This document shows, in pieces, positions 48,608 through 56,839 of a DNA stretch of 64,000 bases. The position numbers and the translations under genes were made by a program. The notes beneath the pieces were generated by a model that was not told the origin of the DNA, did no database searches, and saw only the letters and a program-made list of their open reading frames with translations. Source of the DNA: Deinococcus roseus (GTDB lineage: Bacteria; Deinococcota; Deinococci; Deinococcales; Deinococcaceae). The stretch is from NCBI RefSeq assembly GCF_014646895.1, contig NZ_BMOD01000011.1, forward strand, positions 1-64,000. The letters are read 5' to 3'. Position 1 is the stretch's first letter, and the number at the start of each line of letters is the position of its first letter.

Positions 48608-49165
48608 TTATTCAGGCAAAATGCAGTCATCCTTGCTGGAGATTTTCAGGTTTTCCACGGTAAAGCGCAAGGTCTGGGCATTGATGGAGAGTCCGGCTTT
48701 CACCTGAGGAAAAACTTTGCTGACATTGAGGTTCTGGGGGTTCTGGTTGTACCGCAAAAGCCCTGCTTTGAAGAAGCCCTGCAAAGCAGCATGGTCCCGG
48801 TCCTGCAAACCAAAACACACCTGGGAAAGCCCCAGCATCAGGGCCTGCAAATAGCCTGCCTGGCTGCTGAAAACCTGGCTTTTTTTCACCACCATGAAGT
48901 TCTCCAGTTGCAATTCAAAACCCTGCAGCACCTTCTTTTGCTTTGCAGTCTTTCCCAGCAAACGAAAAACATGCTGTTCCTGTCCCTGCTTCAGGGTGAT
49001 TTGAAAGCTGGCCAGGGTTTTCTGGTTGACCTGCTGCACAGGAAGCATCTGGACTTCTGCCACTTTGCCTTGCCTTTTCAGATTGTTCAGCAGGTCCATG
49101 GTGTTCCAGGTGGAAGCCTGGGCCACAGAAAAACTGAACAGAGCGAGCATCAATAGCGGTTTCAT
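48608..49165 (-). CDS. secreted protein of unknown function
   Basis: 185 residues. Signal peptide MKPLLMLALFSFSVAQA, then a mixed alpha/beta body without recognisable domains; one late Cys pair (FGLQ-rich region, DDCILPE end). TATATT lies 7 bases before ATG 49165, giving a leaderless start; the frame is open 34 codons more upstream. Convergent with 48226 with a 7-base gap. Probably an exported protein restricted to close relatives, though I cannot test this. Confidence 0.7.
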   Translation of the reverse strand: MKPLLMLALFSFSVAQASTWNTMDLLNNLKRQGKVAEVQMLPVQQVNQKTLASFQITLKQGQEQHVFRLLGKTAKQKKVLQGFELQLENFMVVKKSQVFSSQAGYLQALMLGLSQVCFGLQDRDHAALQGFFKAGLLRYNQNPQNLNVSKVFPQVKAGLSINAQTLRFTVENLKISSKDDCILPE

Positions 49166-49272
49166 GTCTTCCAATATAAAGAATCTGTGGATGCACAGAA
49201 CAAACCCCAAACATGAACCGTCCATAAAGCAAGGCTGCATCTTCACTTCAGTGCGCCCCTCTAACATGAGAC

Positions 49273-49731
49273 ATGATCGGTGAATTTCTCAACAAATTGG
49301 ACCTGATTCTCGATGAAACCGAACGCCTGGAGCAGGCCCGCCTGGATGAGCAGGAACGGCAAGCCCGTGAACGGGCATTGCAACTGGAAAAAGTCACGGC
49401 CTTTCTGAACCAGCAGGTCAGACCGGTGTTTGAGGCCTGTGCTGCTCGCCTGCAAGAAAAACATTATCCAGTGACCGTGCATGCTGGAGAGCAGGATTTC
49501 CCTTCCATCCAGATCAGCATTGCCACCAGAAACAACACAGACCGGGCAGACCTCAGGTACAGTTTTGATCCCAATCTGCGGGTTCTGCAGAGAACCATCA
49601 CGGGGGTGGACTTTGGTTCCCTGCTCAGCGACCTGAATGGCAGCATCGACTGGGAACTGGAAACCCCGGAAAGCACCAGCAGGGCACTTTTGCTTTTTGT
49701 GGACATGCATCTGAAATACTGGGCCAAATAG
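49273..49731 (+). CDS. uncharacterised protein with N-terminal coiled coil
   Basis: 152 residues. Residues 1-45 are charged and coiled-coil-like (LDETERLEQARLDEQERQARERALQLEK); the rest is a mixed fold with QISIATRNNTDRADLRYSFD. No family recognised. TAACAT is 5 bases before the ATG, a leaderless start. The divergent neighbour is the secreted protein at 48608. Confidence 0.65.
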   Translation: MIGEFLNKLDLILDETERLEQARLDEQERQARERALQLEKVTAFLNQQVRPVFEACAARLQEKHYPVTVHAGEQDFPSIQISIATRNNTDRADLRYSFDPNLRVLQRTITGVDFGSLLSDLNGSIDWELETPESTSRALLLFVDMHLKYWAK

Positions 49732-49875
49732 CTGTCTCAGACTGTGACAGCATTGCTGCTGAGCCCCTGCTGATGCAACCCTTAAGGGCACAATCCAGAC
49801 ATGTTCTCATCTTTTCAGATGTGCTTCAGGCAGGGCAGGTTTAATTTGTAGTATCCCCTGCCAGAGAGGTTGAGC

Positions 49876-50130
49876 ATGTTCAGTGTTCCCATCCGCTCCG
49901 ATTTTGAAGGCGTTCACAGCTCCATTCGCACTGCACAGCGGGCTTTGGAAGAAGCCAAACTGTACCTTTCGCAGCAACCCCAGCTGGCCCGCAAGTTGCT
50001 GATTGCCGCCCGCAGGGAATTCAACACCGCTCTGGGTTATGCCAGAACCACCGGGCAGAACACCGAGCGGCTGCAGCAGGTGCTCAATCAGGTGGATGAC
50101 CTGTTGCTGGACAACATCCAGCTGACCTGA
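49876..50130 (+). CDS. small helical protein of unknown function
   Basis: 84 residues, predicted two long helices (VHSSIRTAQRALEEAKLYLSQQPQLARKLLIAARREF and RLQQVLNQVDDLLLDNIQL). AGAGAGG lies 6 bases before ATG 49876; a TTG six bases earlier was rejected. A terminator follows at 50159. No relation recognised. Confidence 0.65.
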   Translation: MFSVPIRSDFEGVHSSIRTAQRALEEAKLYLSQQPQLARKLLIAARREFNTALGYARTTGQNTERLQQVLNQVDDLLLDNIQLT

Positions 50131-50158
50131 CACCACATCCATGCACAGGCATGTTCTG

Positions 50159-50186
50159 AACCTCCATATTCATCTGGAGGTTTTTT
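50159..50186 (+). terminator. terminator
   Basis: AACCTCCA/TGGAGGTT with an 8-base loop, then TTTTTT, 28 bases after the gene at 49876. Confidence 0.88.
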
Positions 50187-50307
50187 ACTGTTCAGCATGA
50201 AGTTTCCAGAACCTTGCCAGGATTTTGATTGCTCTGCTGGAATTTGAACAGACCAGGCATGAAGTTTAATTGAGTCTCACCTGAAATTCAGCTGAGGAGA
50301 ATATGCT

Positions 50308-50403
50308 GTGTGCATGGGTTGGTTGACTGCGTTGCTCATCTTTCTGGTTCTGCTTCTGGCAATAGAACTGGCTTTGTTGTGCGCCCATGAACCTGGATTC
50401 TGA
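50308..50403 (+). CDS. possible 31-residue membrane protein
   Basis: GTG 50308 has GAGGAG 8 bases upstream; the product (core GWLTALLIFLVLLLAIELALL) is one hydrophobic helix with a short charged tail ending HEPGF. Without this frame the 50187-50626 gap is empty apart from a terminator, so it is a plausible small-protein gene. Coding is not proven. Confidence 0.4.
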   Translation: MCMGWLTALLIFLVLLLAIELALLCAHEPGF

Positions 50404-50462
50404 AAGCACACTCCTTCCTGATCCTCCAGGTTGCAGGAAACCACCACCCTGAACTGCCCAGC

Positions 50463-50493
50463 AACAGAGCAAGGACCCCCTCCTTGCTCTGTT
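50463..50493 (+). terminator. terminator
   Basis: 13-base perfect stem AACAGAGCAAGGA/TCCTTGCTCTGTT with loop CCCCC, then GGTTTTG. The 3' arm sequence GCTCTGTTGGTTTT is repeated once directly after it (50486-50517). Confidence 0.75.
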
Positions 50494-50626
50494 GGTTTTG
50501 CTCTGTTGGTTTTGGTTTAGAGGTTTTTTTTGCAGGGCCAGGGCAGCAAAGGGCAAAAAGATTCACTGTTCTTGTGGCCTGCATCTTCAACAATGAATTC
50601 AGCAACGCATTCAGAAAGGATGAACC

Positions 50627-50941
50627 ATGACCCATTTCCCCACAAATTCAACCCAGAAAATCCAGCAGGCCATCAGCCATTTCGTGGCCCAGCATGCAGA
50701 CCAGACCCTCACCTTCCAACTCCCTGGCATGCAAGCCAGCACCCTGCAAGCAGGCACAGTGGGTTCACTCACCGTTTCTTCTCTGGAAGAAATGGCTCAG
50801 GACAACCTGTCAGAACTGCAGGAAAGCTGGAACCAGACCCTGATTGCCGTGCGCAATGGAGAACTCTCCCATCTGGTGATTGACCTGCCAGATGGGCAAG
50901 CCACCTCTCTGAAAATTGTTCCCACCAATCAGGACACCTGA
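50627..50941 (+). CDS. uncharacterised small protein
   Basis: 104 residues, no Cys, no signal peptide; rich in Gln and Thr (MTHFPTNSTQKIQQAISHFV, then VIDLPDGQATSLKIVPTNQ). AAAGGA with a 7-base spacer precedes the ATG. Family not recognised. A strong hairpin at 50951 follows. Confidence 0.65.
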   Translation: MTHFPTNSTQKIQQAISHFVAQHADQTLTFQLPGMQASTLQAGTVGSLTVSSLEEMAQDNLSELQESWNQTLIAVRNGELSHLVIDLPDGQATSLKIVPTNQDT

Positions 50942-50950
50942 CCGAAACCC

Positions 50951-50981
50951 AGGGGTGACCTTACAGTCACCCCTCTTCTCT
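50951..50981 (+). terminator. terminator
   Basis: Perfect 9-base stem AGGGGTGAC/GTCACCCCT with loop CTTACA, then CTTCTCTT. Confidence 0.75.
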
Positions 50982-50993
50982 TAGGATTTTCAC

Positions 50994-51128
50994 ATGAATG
51001 TCACTTCATGGTGTTTGCTGCTGATCAATGCCCTGATCTGGGTTCCGGTATATGCCCTCTTTGCTGCCCTGAAAAGAATTCCCAGGCTTCCTGAGGATCG
51101 GGAGGGAAAACCCCGTTTTGGAAAATAA
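50994..51128 (+). CDS. 44-residue membrane protein
   Basis: One hydrophobic helix (WCLLLINALIWVPVYALFAAL) followed by a basic, proline-rich tail (KRIPRLPEDREGKPRFGK), a pattern common in small inner-membrane proteins. TAGGAT lies 6 bases before the ATG, which also contains AGGA. A terminator at 51172 follows. No homologue recognised. Confidence 0.5.
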   Translation: MNVTSWCLLLINALIWVPVYALFAALKRIPRLPEDREGKPRFGK

Positions 51129-51171
51129 GAAAGCTGAAAAAACGCTCTGCAAAAGCCAAACGGCAAAACAT

Positions 51172-51202
51172 CCCCTTCTGAGGTGTCTCAGATGGGGTTT
51201 TT
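51172..51202 (+). terminator. terminator
   Basis: CCCC..CTGAG GTGT CTCAG..GGGG with a two-base internal mismatch, then TTTTT. Confidence 0.75.
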
Positions 51203-51313
51203 CAGTTTGGGGTTTTTCAGCGGTCTGATCTTACAGGAGATGTAGAAAACCGTACACATTGGACTTTCCAGTGCAGCCTAAACTGAACACACTTCATTCA
51301 AAGGAGCACTGAC

Positions 51314-51544
51314 ATGAGCGAAAAAAATCTGGGAGACCGGCTGGTGGACGCTGCCGAAAGCGTCAAAGAACGCATCAATCAGGGTGCAGCCAACTTGCGT
51401 GCAGAAGGCCATGAGCTGGCCGCCGAAAACAGCGACAACCTCGCTGACAAAGCCAAACACAAGGCTGAAGAACTCGAAGACCGCGCCAAAGCTGCATTGC
51501 ATGATGCCAAAGCCGATCACGCAGCCAAAAACGCTGAAGAGTAA
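51314..51544 (+). CDS. small hydrophilic helical protein, stress-protein-like
   Basis: 76 residues of Ala, Lys and Glu-rich helix (AAESVKERINQGAANLRAEGHELAAENSDNLADKAKHKAEELEDRAK), similar in composition to LEA/CsbD-like desiccation proteins; no hydrophobic core. Deinococci use such proteins against drying, but this is composition-based inference. AAAGGAG precedes the ATG by 7 bases. The promoter region CCTAAACTGAAC (51276-51287) recurs before the proline-rich gene at 54065. Confidence 0.6.
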   Translation: MSEKNLGDRLVDAAESVKERINQGAANLRAEGHELAAENSDNLADKAKHKAEELEDRAKAALHDAKADHAAKNAEE

Positions 51545-51565
51545 TTTCTAAAGCTTTCCATGCAG

Positions 51566-51596
51566 AACGCCCCAGTAAAGAAGGGGCGTTCTTTTT
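51566..51596 (+). terminator. terminator
   Basis: AACGCCCC/GGGGCGTT with a 9-base loop then CTTTTTG, 21 bases after the gene at 51314. Confidence 0.88.
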
Positions 51597-51639
51597 GCTG
51601 CACCCTGCATCAGCCGGGCATTCAGGCTTAGAATGGATC

Positions 51640-52164
51640 ATGAGCACTCACCTGAAAGACATCATCCACAAACAACTGGGTGCAGTTGAGTTCATCACCC
51701 ATGACCCACTGGTCGCTCATGTGGCAAGGGAAAAAACCCCCCAGCTCTTTGAAGAAAAAATCACCCCGGTGACTTTTTCAGAACAGCAAGGCATGTTTTA
51801 CGTGTTCAACTGGCGGGTGTATGCCTTTTACGAATACACCCTGCTGCATGAATCCAGAGGGTTTCGCATCCTCAGGGCCATTCCCATTGACAGGGAAAAA
51901 GGCTTTGACAGCATTCCCTCACGTCTGCTTTACGGACTGCGGCGCATCGACCTGGAAAAAGCGGGCGTGGACCTGCATGTGCTTTTTGCTGCTGTTGGAG
52001 ATCCCAACGACCTGAACCACCTGTTCTTTCCAGCAGCACCAGACCTCTACCTGTACCTGGCTTACAAAAGGGACCCGGCATGGGTGCTCAGGCAAATTCA
52101 CAGCCCAGAAGCCCTGCGCAGAATTGCCAGCCAGGAAGTGGTGCTCTTTCATCTGGGCATCTGA
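51640..52164 (+). CDS. uncharacterised protein
   Basis: 174 residues, alpha/beta, soluble. Features: YVFNWRVYAFYEYTLLHESRGFRILRAIPIDREKGFDSIPSRLLYG and DPNDLNHLFFPAAPDLYLYLAYK. Family not recognised. TAGAAT lies 5 bases before ATG 51640, so the in-frame ATG 45 bases upstream is not used. Convergent with the iron-permease-like gene. Confidence 0.65.
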   Translation: MSTHLKDIIHKQLGAVEFITHDPLVAHVAREKTPQLFEEKITPVTFSEQQGMFYVFNWRVYAFYEYTLLHESRGFRILRAIPIDREKGFDSIPSRLLYGLRRIDLEKAGVDLHVLFAAVGDPNDLNHLFFPAAPDLYLYLAYKRDPAWVLRQIHSPEALRRIASQEVVLFHLGI

Positions 52165-52174
52165 ACCTCAGAAC

Positions 52175-52534
52175 TCAACGGGCTTTCTTCTTCACCTCCC
52201 GAAATTCCTCTTCCAGTGCTTCAATTTCTTCATCGCTGGCCTCTTCAAGGTCCACCATGGTGTTGCGGGCGTCCTGCACTGCCCGGATCAGTTCATCGAG
52301 TTTCAGATGCAGGGCTCTGGATTCGCGGTTCTGGGCGTTCTGAATCAGGAACACCATCAGGAAGGTGATGATGGTGGTGCTGGTGTTGATCACCAGCTGC
52401 CAGGTGTCCGAGAAGTGAAACAGAGGCCCGGTCACCAACCAGACCACAATCATGCCCAGTGCCACCACAAAAGCCCAGGCCGAACCGGTGATTTCTGCGG
52501 TTTTCTGGGCAAAACGTCTGAAAAATGCGTTCAT
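52175..52534 (-). CDS. low-affinity iron permease family protein
   Basis: 119 residues. MNAFFRRFAQKTAEITGSAWAFVVALGMIVVW and LVINTSTTIITFLMVFLIQNAQNRES match the small bacterial proteins of the low-affinity iron permease (Fet4-like) family: two to three helices then a charged helix. Iron transport is not proven for the bacterial short forms. GGGAGGTCCC precedes ATG 52534. The acidic tail may be coiled coil (DLEEASDEEIEALEEEF). Confidence 0.8.
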   Translation of the reverse strand: MNAFFRRFAQKTAEITGSAWAFVVALGMIVVWLVTGPLFHFSDTWQLVINTSTTIITFLMVFLIQNAQNRESRALHLKLDELIRAVQDARNTMVDLEEASDEEIEALEEEFREVKKKAR

Positions 52535-52626
52535 GGGACCTCCCATCAGGTGATTTGCAGGTCAGATGCCTTCAGCCTGAAATCTGATGATGTGGCCAGA
52601 ATGAAATTCAAGAAAACATAAAGAAT

Positions 52627-52648
52627 CCCACCCTGGCTCAAGGGTGGG
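52627..52648 (-). terminator. terminator of the DUF1304 gene
   Basis: CCCACCCT/AGGGTGGG with a 6-base loop; on the minus strand a T-rich run ATTCTTTATGTTTTC follows. It lies upstream of the iron-permease-like gene. Confidence 0.6.
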
Positions 52649-52773
52649 TGACTCAAGGAAAAATCAGGTGCAACTGATGCAGGAATTTTGAATTGAAATC
52701 ATGTTAGGGGATTTCCCTGAAACAATCCTGAAATGCTTGATGCAGTCCGGCAAAATCATTCAAGCTCTGGACA

Positions 52774-53127
52774 TCAACGTGCAATCAAAAGGAAGATCAG
52801 GGCCAGCAATGCAGGAATCCCCTGCACCATGAAAATGCGGGGCTTCACGGTCGCACCACCATAAATGGCCGCCACCAGCACACAGGCGCAGAAAAACACC
52901 TTGACGTCCCACTGACCGATGATCAGGCCCCAGGCCAGACCCGCAGCCAGAAACCCGTTGTAAAGGCCCTGGTTGGCAGCCAGAACCTTGCTGTCCTGTG
53001 CAGCCTGTTCGGTGGTGCCAAAAATGCGGCGGGTGTTGGGGGTGGTCCACAGGAACATCTCCAGAACCATGATGTACACGTGTTCAATCATCACAAGCAC
53101 GACAAAAAGGGTGGCAAGAAAGGACAT
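52774..53127 (-). CDS. DUF1304 family membrane protein
   Basis: 117 residues with four membrane helices. HVYIMVLEMFLWTT, KVLAANQGLYNGFLAAGLAWGL and VLVAAIYGGATV are the DUF1304 pattern, unknown function. TATGAT, 5 bases, ATG 53127, suggests a leaderless transcript. Downstream of a broken epimerase on the same strand. Confidence 0.88.
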   Translation of the reverse strand: MSFLATLFVVLVMIEHVYIMVLEMFLWTTPNTRRIFGTTEQAAQDSKVLAANQGLYNGFLAAGLAWGLIIGQWDVKVFFCACVLVAAIYGGATVKPRIFMVQGIPALLALIFLLIAR

Positions 53128-53153
53128 GCCTGATCATATCCTGAAACGGTTGT

Positions 53154-53955
53154 TTAGCGGTATTTGTCAGGGTATTCCCTGTCTGTGAAAATGCCTCCAA
53201 TGGGCAGGTCTTGCAGCTCTACAAGTCTGCCTCCCTGCTGCAAAAGGTCAGGAAGGTGAAGTTCCGCATTGTCCTGGGGCTGGTATCCCCAGCCATACAG
53301 CAAACTGTTGTCTGCAAAATTGCGGGTGTTGTTTGAGATGCCATAGACCACTGAAAAACCCGTGCTGGGCTGCCGCAGGCACACCTCTGTCAGGTGCACC
53401 ATGTCTCTGAAACTGATCCAGGTGCACAGATGGCGGATGCTGGAGGGTTTTTCCTCAAAACTGCCAATCCTCACACACCGACTCCAGACCAAACTTGTCC
53501 CAATACAGGCTGGCCAGGGCTTCTCCCAGGACCTTGCTGACCCCATAAAACGTGTCCGGTCTGGGAGGCACTTCAGATCCGATGTGGCCGTGGATGGGAT
53601 AAAAACCCACAGCATGGTTGCTGCTGGCAAAAACCACCCGTTTGACCCCCTGCAGCCTTGCTGCTTCATAAATGTGGTGGGTGCCCAGCATGTTCACAGA
53701 GAGCAGGTCCGTGAACGCAGCTTCGTCGGGAATGCCTCCCAGGTGCACCACAGCGTCCATGCCCTCCATGGCTTTTAAGACCCCATCAAAATCTCTGAGG
53801 TCACAGGGCAGCTGTTCTTCATTGCTGGTCAGTTCAGAAATGGGCTCCACATCAGACAGCCTGAGCCGAAAACACCCCGTTAGCCCCCTGCGAAGAACAG
53901 AACCAATGTTTCCCTTTGCTCCGGTGATCAAAACGTTCTGGATGGTCTTTTGCAT
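53154..53955 (-). pseudogene. uronate-dehydrogenase-like NAD(P) epimerase, frameshifted
   Basis: Two frames join to a full-length short-chain dehydrogenase. Residues from 53955 read NVLITGAKGNIGSVLRRGL (Rossmann), VVHLGGIPDE, FASSNHAVGFYP and FYGVSKVLGEALA with the YxxxK pair, then break at GLESVC with a stop at 53455. The other frame continues with CVRIGSFEEKP to 53154. At about 53466-53472 the minus strand has GTGTGTGAGG; one more GT would restore the frame, so a 2-base loss in a GT repeat is likely. FASSNHAVGFYP fits uronate dehydrogenases. TATGGT, 5 bases, ATG 53955 suggests the promoter is intact. A sequencing error is possible. Confidence 0.75.
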
Positions 53956-54064
53956 GCTGCACCATAGCACCTGCGACTGAAAATCCAAACCCAGATTGCC
54001 AGAAATCCAGCAGTAAAACCCTGCGCTGGTTCCTAAACTGAACTCCTCAAGAGAGGAGCCTCAC

Positions 54065-54244
54065 ATGATTGAAGATCCCCACCTTCCTGGATTCACCCCG
54101 GACCCACCAGACCGACCTGACACGCCTGAATTCCCCAACAACCCGGAAAACCCCACTTTGCCCGGTTTTGTTCCTGAACCTCCCGAACCCGAGCAGGATC
54201 CTCCAGCACAGCCAGGACCAGAAACCGATCCTCCTGTGTTCTGA
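54065..54244 (+). CDS. proline-rich small protein
   Basis: 59 residues, 21 of them proline, mostly in xP or PP pairs between acidic residues (IEDPHLPGFTPDPPDRPDTP, ending ETDPPVF). AGAGGAG stands 6 bases before the ATG. No signal peptide or membrane helix; it must be disordered. Other frames of the same bases are shorter or lack a ribosome site. The upstream CCTAAACTGAAC is identical to that of the stress-like gene at 51314. Function unknown; such peptides may need EF-P to be translated. Confidence 0.6.
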   Translation: MIEDPHLPGFTPDPPDRPDTPEFPNNPENPTLPGFVPEPPEPEQDPPAQPGPETDPPVF

Positions 54245-54287
54245 TGGGCCATCCTGAAACCTGCCCTGCAAACCTATAGACTGGAGC

Positions 54288-54626
54288 ATGGCACAATTTG
54301 AAAAGACTCAGGCTTTATTGCAGGCTGCTTTACAGCTCTTGAAAGGTCCCGTCTCCGCCCAGGCCCACAATCAGGTGGTGCACCACCTGCACGATGCCTA
54401 TGACCTGATCCGTCCTGACACCCGCCAGGACCAGAATGGGCAGCCTTTTGAACCCCTGAAGCCCAAGCTGCTCAATTTCAGTTACTACCAGCGCCACGCC
54501 ACCGAAGTCCGGGGCCACACCCAGGAAGCCCTGGATGAACTGGAATTCATGCTGGAAGAGGGCGTCAGCACCGCATGGGTGAACAGCATTGCGGATTCTT
54601 TGCGGGAAGCTTACGACAAGCTGTAA
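54288..54626 (+). CDS. uncharacterised helical protein
   Basis: 112 residues, helical with a long N-terminal helix (FEKTQALLQAALQLLKG) and ALDELEFMLEEGVSTAWVNSIADSLREAYDKL at the end. Family not recognised. TAGACT lies 5 bases before ATG 54288 and GGAG is directly upstream. Terminator at 54630. Confidence 0.65.
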   Translation: MAQFEKTQALLQAALQLLKGPVSAQAHNQVVHHLHDAYDLIRPDTRQDQNGQPFEPLKPKLLNFSYYQRHATEVRGHTQEALDELEFMLEEGVSTAWVNSIADSLREAYDKL

Positions 54627-54629
54627 ATG

Positions 54630-54676
54630 AGCAGAGGAAGGGGTCTCTTCTGTGATGACCTCTTCCTCTGCTTAAA
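54630..54676 (+). terminator. terminator-like hairpin
   Basis: GCAGAGGAAG/CTTCCTCTGC (54631-54640 with 54662-54671) followed by TTAAAAG, between convergent genes. Confidence 0.65.
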
Positions 54677-54684
54677 AGATGTTT

Positions 54685-54915
54685 TCAGTCTTCGGTTTGT
54701 GGAGCAGCTTTAAGGCCACAGAGTTTTCTGGCCCAGGCCAGGGCTTCCTTGTGGGTGTCAAAACTTGCCAGTTTCAGGGCTGGACCCTGCACCATGCTGG
54801 CCTCCACATAAAAAAAGTCATCGTGGGTGGTCTGCACCAGCAGGCTCTGCACGTTGTCCAGGTTGAGCAGGACCACAGTGCCATCGGAATCGTATGCTTC
54901 AGTGAATTTGGCCAT
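54685..54915 (-). CDS. uncharacterised small protein
   Basis: 76 residues, beta-beta-alpha (VVLLNLDNVQSLLVQTTHDDFFYVEASMVQ, then HKEALAWARKLCGL). TAAACT, 5 bases, ATG 54915; a TTG 18 bases upstream was rejected. Family not recognised. Upstream lies tRNA-Gly on the same strand with its own terminator. Confidence 0.6.
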   Translation of the reverse strand: MAKFTEAYDSDGTVVLLNLDNVQSLLVQTTHDDFFYVEASMVQGPALKLASFDTHKEALAWARKLCGLKAAPQTED

Positions 54916-54984
54916 GGTCCAGTTTACCTGCAAGTGGGGTCAGGCAATGTCAGTCTGAGGCAAAACAGGGGTTAAACAGGGGTC

Positions 54985-55016
54985 AAAAAAGAAACCAGAA
55001 GCATGGGCTTCCGGTT
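54985..55016 (-). terminator. terminator of tRNA-Gly
   Basis: Minus strand AACCGGAAGC CCAT GCTTCTGGTT then TCTTTTTTG, just after the tRNA. Confidence 0.82.
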
Positions 55017-55021
55017 TTTTC

Positions 55022-55097
<76 letters not shown>

Positions 55098-55238
55098 ATT
55101 CTCTGGTGAAAAAATTTTACACCAACCGGGTTCAGGCGACAAGAGCATCAAAAGCTGTTGTGGGCAGGCATTCTGACCTACCACTTAGGTCATCTCAGGG
55201 ATGTGGTGGACGCTGCAGCTTTCTATACTGCAGACAGC

Positions 55239-56717
55239 ATGCTGGAAGCAAAGAAACCCTACAATATTTCAGGTCTGATGAACCTCATGGATGCCATGAT
55301 CTCGCCCTCTGGACATCTTTTTTCATCTGATGGACATGATTTACAAGATCTTTTCAGGCGAATTTCTGCGCTGGGATGGGTCACCCTCGATGAGGACCTG
55401 AGGTCGCTGTCTTTTTACTTTTCCGGCAGACAGCGGCTCAGCCATGCCATCACACCCCAGTGGATGCAGACACACCTCGCTGATTTGCAGCAACAACCTC
55501 ACCTGCTGTGCTTTGTGGCCTGTCATCCGAATGGTTATGTCAGGGAGGCAGCCGTGCAATTGCTGCAAAATTCTGGTGCTCTGGAAGCCACAGCATTGCT
55601 GCTGGTGCGTGCCAACGATTGGGTGCAAGCTGTACAGCTGCAGGCCCATGCAGCCCTCTGGAAGCGCCTTGTCCCTGAATGCAGGGAACACTGGATTGAA
55701 CTCTTTCCTCTGGTTGTGCGCCTGCTGGAGGGCACCAGAGCAGGTGCGCCTGAGTGGTTTTCTGCCTTGCTGAAATTGCTGTCCCAGCCGGAGTCTCGCC
55801 AACTGTTGCAGTCAAAATTTGCCTTTCTGGACGATCTCACACGCAAGAGCCTGATGCAGGTGGTTCAACATCAATTGACAGATCCAGGATGGCTGCCCAT
55901 TCTCCAAAAAGATCCCAGTATTCAGGTGCGCAGGCTTCTGGCACAACACGCTCCTGTGGCTGATCTGTTTGAACTGACCGGAGATGCTGACTTCAAGGTC
56001 AGAGAAAAAGTGACCCAGCGCATTGCTCAGGAAGGCACACCCCAGCAAATCCGTCCTGTCCTTTTGCAGGCTTTGCTGGACATGCGATCTGGCAACAGGG
56101 CACTGGCCCAGTACCTTTTGAAAAAACAGGGCGATGAGGTCAGGAGACTTTACCTTGCAATGCAACCCAACAACACCAGAGAAAAAATTGGCCTTGCAGG
56201 TGGGCTTGCCGATGTGGGCACTTTGCAGGACTTGCCCCTGCTGAAAAACCTCTCCAGACACCCTCACCCGAGGGTGCGTGCTGAAGCCCTCAGGGGTCTG
56301 GGACGACTGGGACCTGTCCAGTTCCAGAAAGAGCTGGAAGATGCAGTTCTGGAAGTCCAGCGCATTTCCTGGACTGCACTTTATGCCTTGAGGGCAGCAC
56401 AGCTCATCGCAGAACCTGCCATTCAGAGGCTCTGGCTGAAGGCCACCACCCCTCGGCAACGCAAAAACCTGATCCAGATGGTTTTGCAGCTTCCCAGGTA
56501 TCAGGCTGTGGCTGTTTTGCTGGAATGGCGGCCTCTGGTCACCCCTGAGGAGGGAGGAAAAATCCTGCAGCACATCCAGATCTTGTTGAAAGGTTATGGA
56601 GTGGCTTACTTCACCAAACCTGCTGTGAGCATCCAGAAACGCATCTGGAACAGTTTGTATGTTCAGGAGGTGCCCAGAACCCTGAAGGCCACGTTGCTGG
56701 AACTCTCGAACCATTAA
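55239..56717 (+). CDS. HEAT-repeat-like protein
   Basis: 492 residues of repeated helix pairs, for example RVRAEALRGLGRLGP, VREKVTQRIAQEGTP, YVREAAVQLLQNSGALEATALLL, the pattern of HEAT/armadillo repeat scaffolds. No catalytic domain. The start is uncertain: ATG 55239 is 9 bases after TATACT; a TTG at 55158 would add 27 residues without a ribosome site. The role is probably protein-protein interaction. Followed closely by a polysaccharide deacetylase. Confidence 0.65.
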   Translation: MLEAKKPYNISGLMNLMDAMISPSGHLFSSDGHDLQDLFRRISALGWVTLDEDLRSLSFYFSGRQRLSHAITPQWMQTHLADLQQQPHLLCFVACHPNGYVREAAVQLLQNSGALEATALLLVRANDWVQAVQLQAHAALWKRLVPECREHWIELFPLVVRLLEGTRAGAPEWFSALLKLLSQPESRQLLQSKFAFLDDLTRKSLMQVVQHQLTDPGWLPILQKDPSIQVRRLLAQHAPVADLFELTGDADFKVREKVTQRIAQEGTPQQIRPVLLQALLDMRSGNRALAQYLLKKQGDEVRRLYLAMQPNNTREKIGLAGGLADVGTLQDLPLLKNLSRHPHPRVRAEALRGLGRLGPVQFQKELEDAVLEVQRISWTALYALRAAQLIAEPAIQRLWLKATTPRQRKNLIQMVLQLPRYQAVAVLLEWRPLVTPEEGGKILQHIQILLKGYGVAYFTKPAVSIQKRIWNSLYVQEVPRTLKATLLELSNH

Positions 56718-56839
56718 GACCCGCTCACACCCAGTGAAAGGTTCCCGTGACGCCCTGCACGTTAAACTGTCAGGCAGTGTCCACTCCTGTTCCCACCCGC
56801 ACCCCACCCAGACATTCTCCGTTTGCCGTTTACCCGAGG

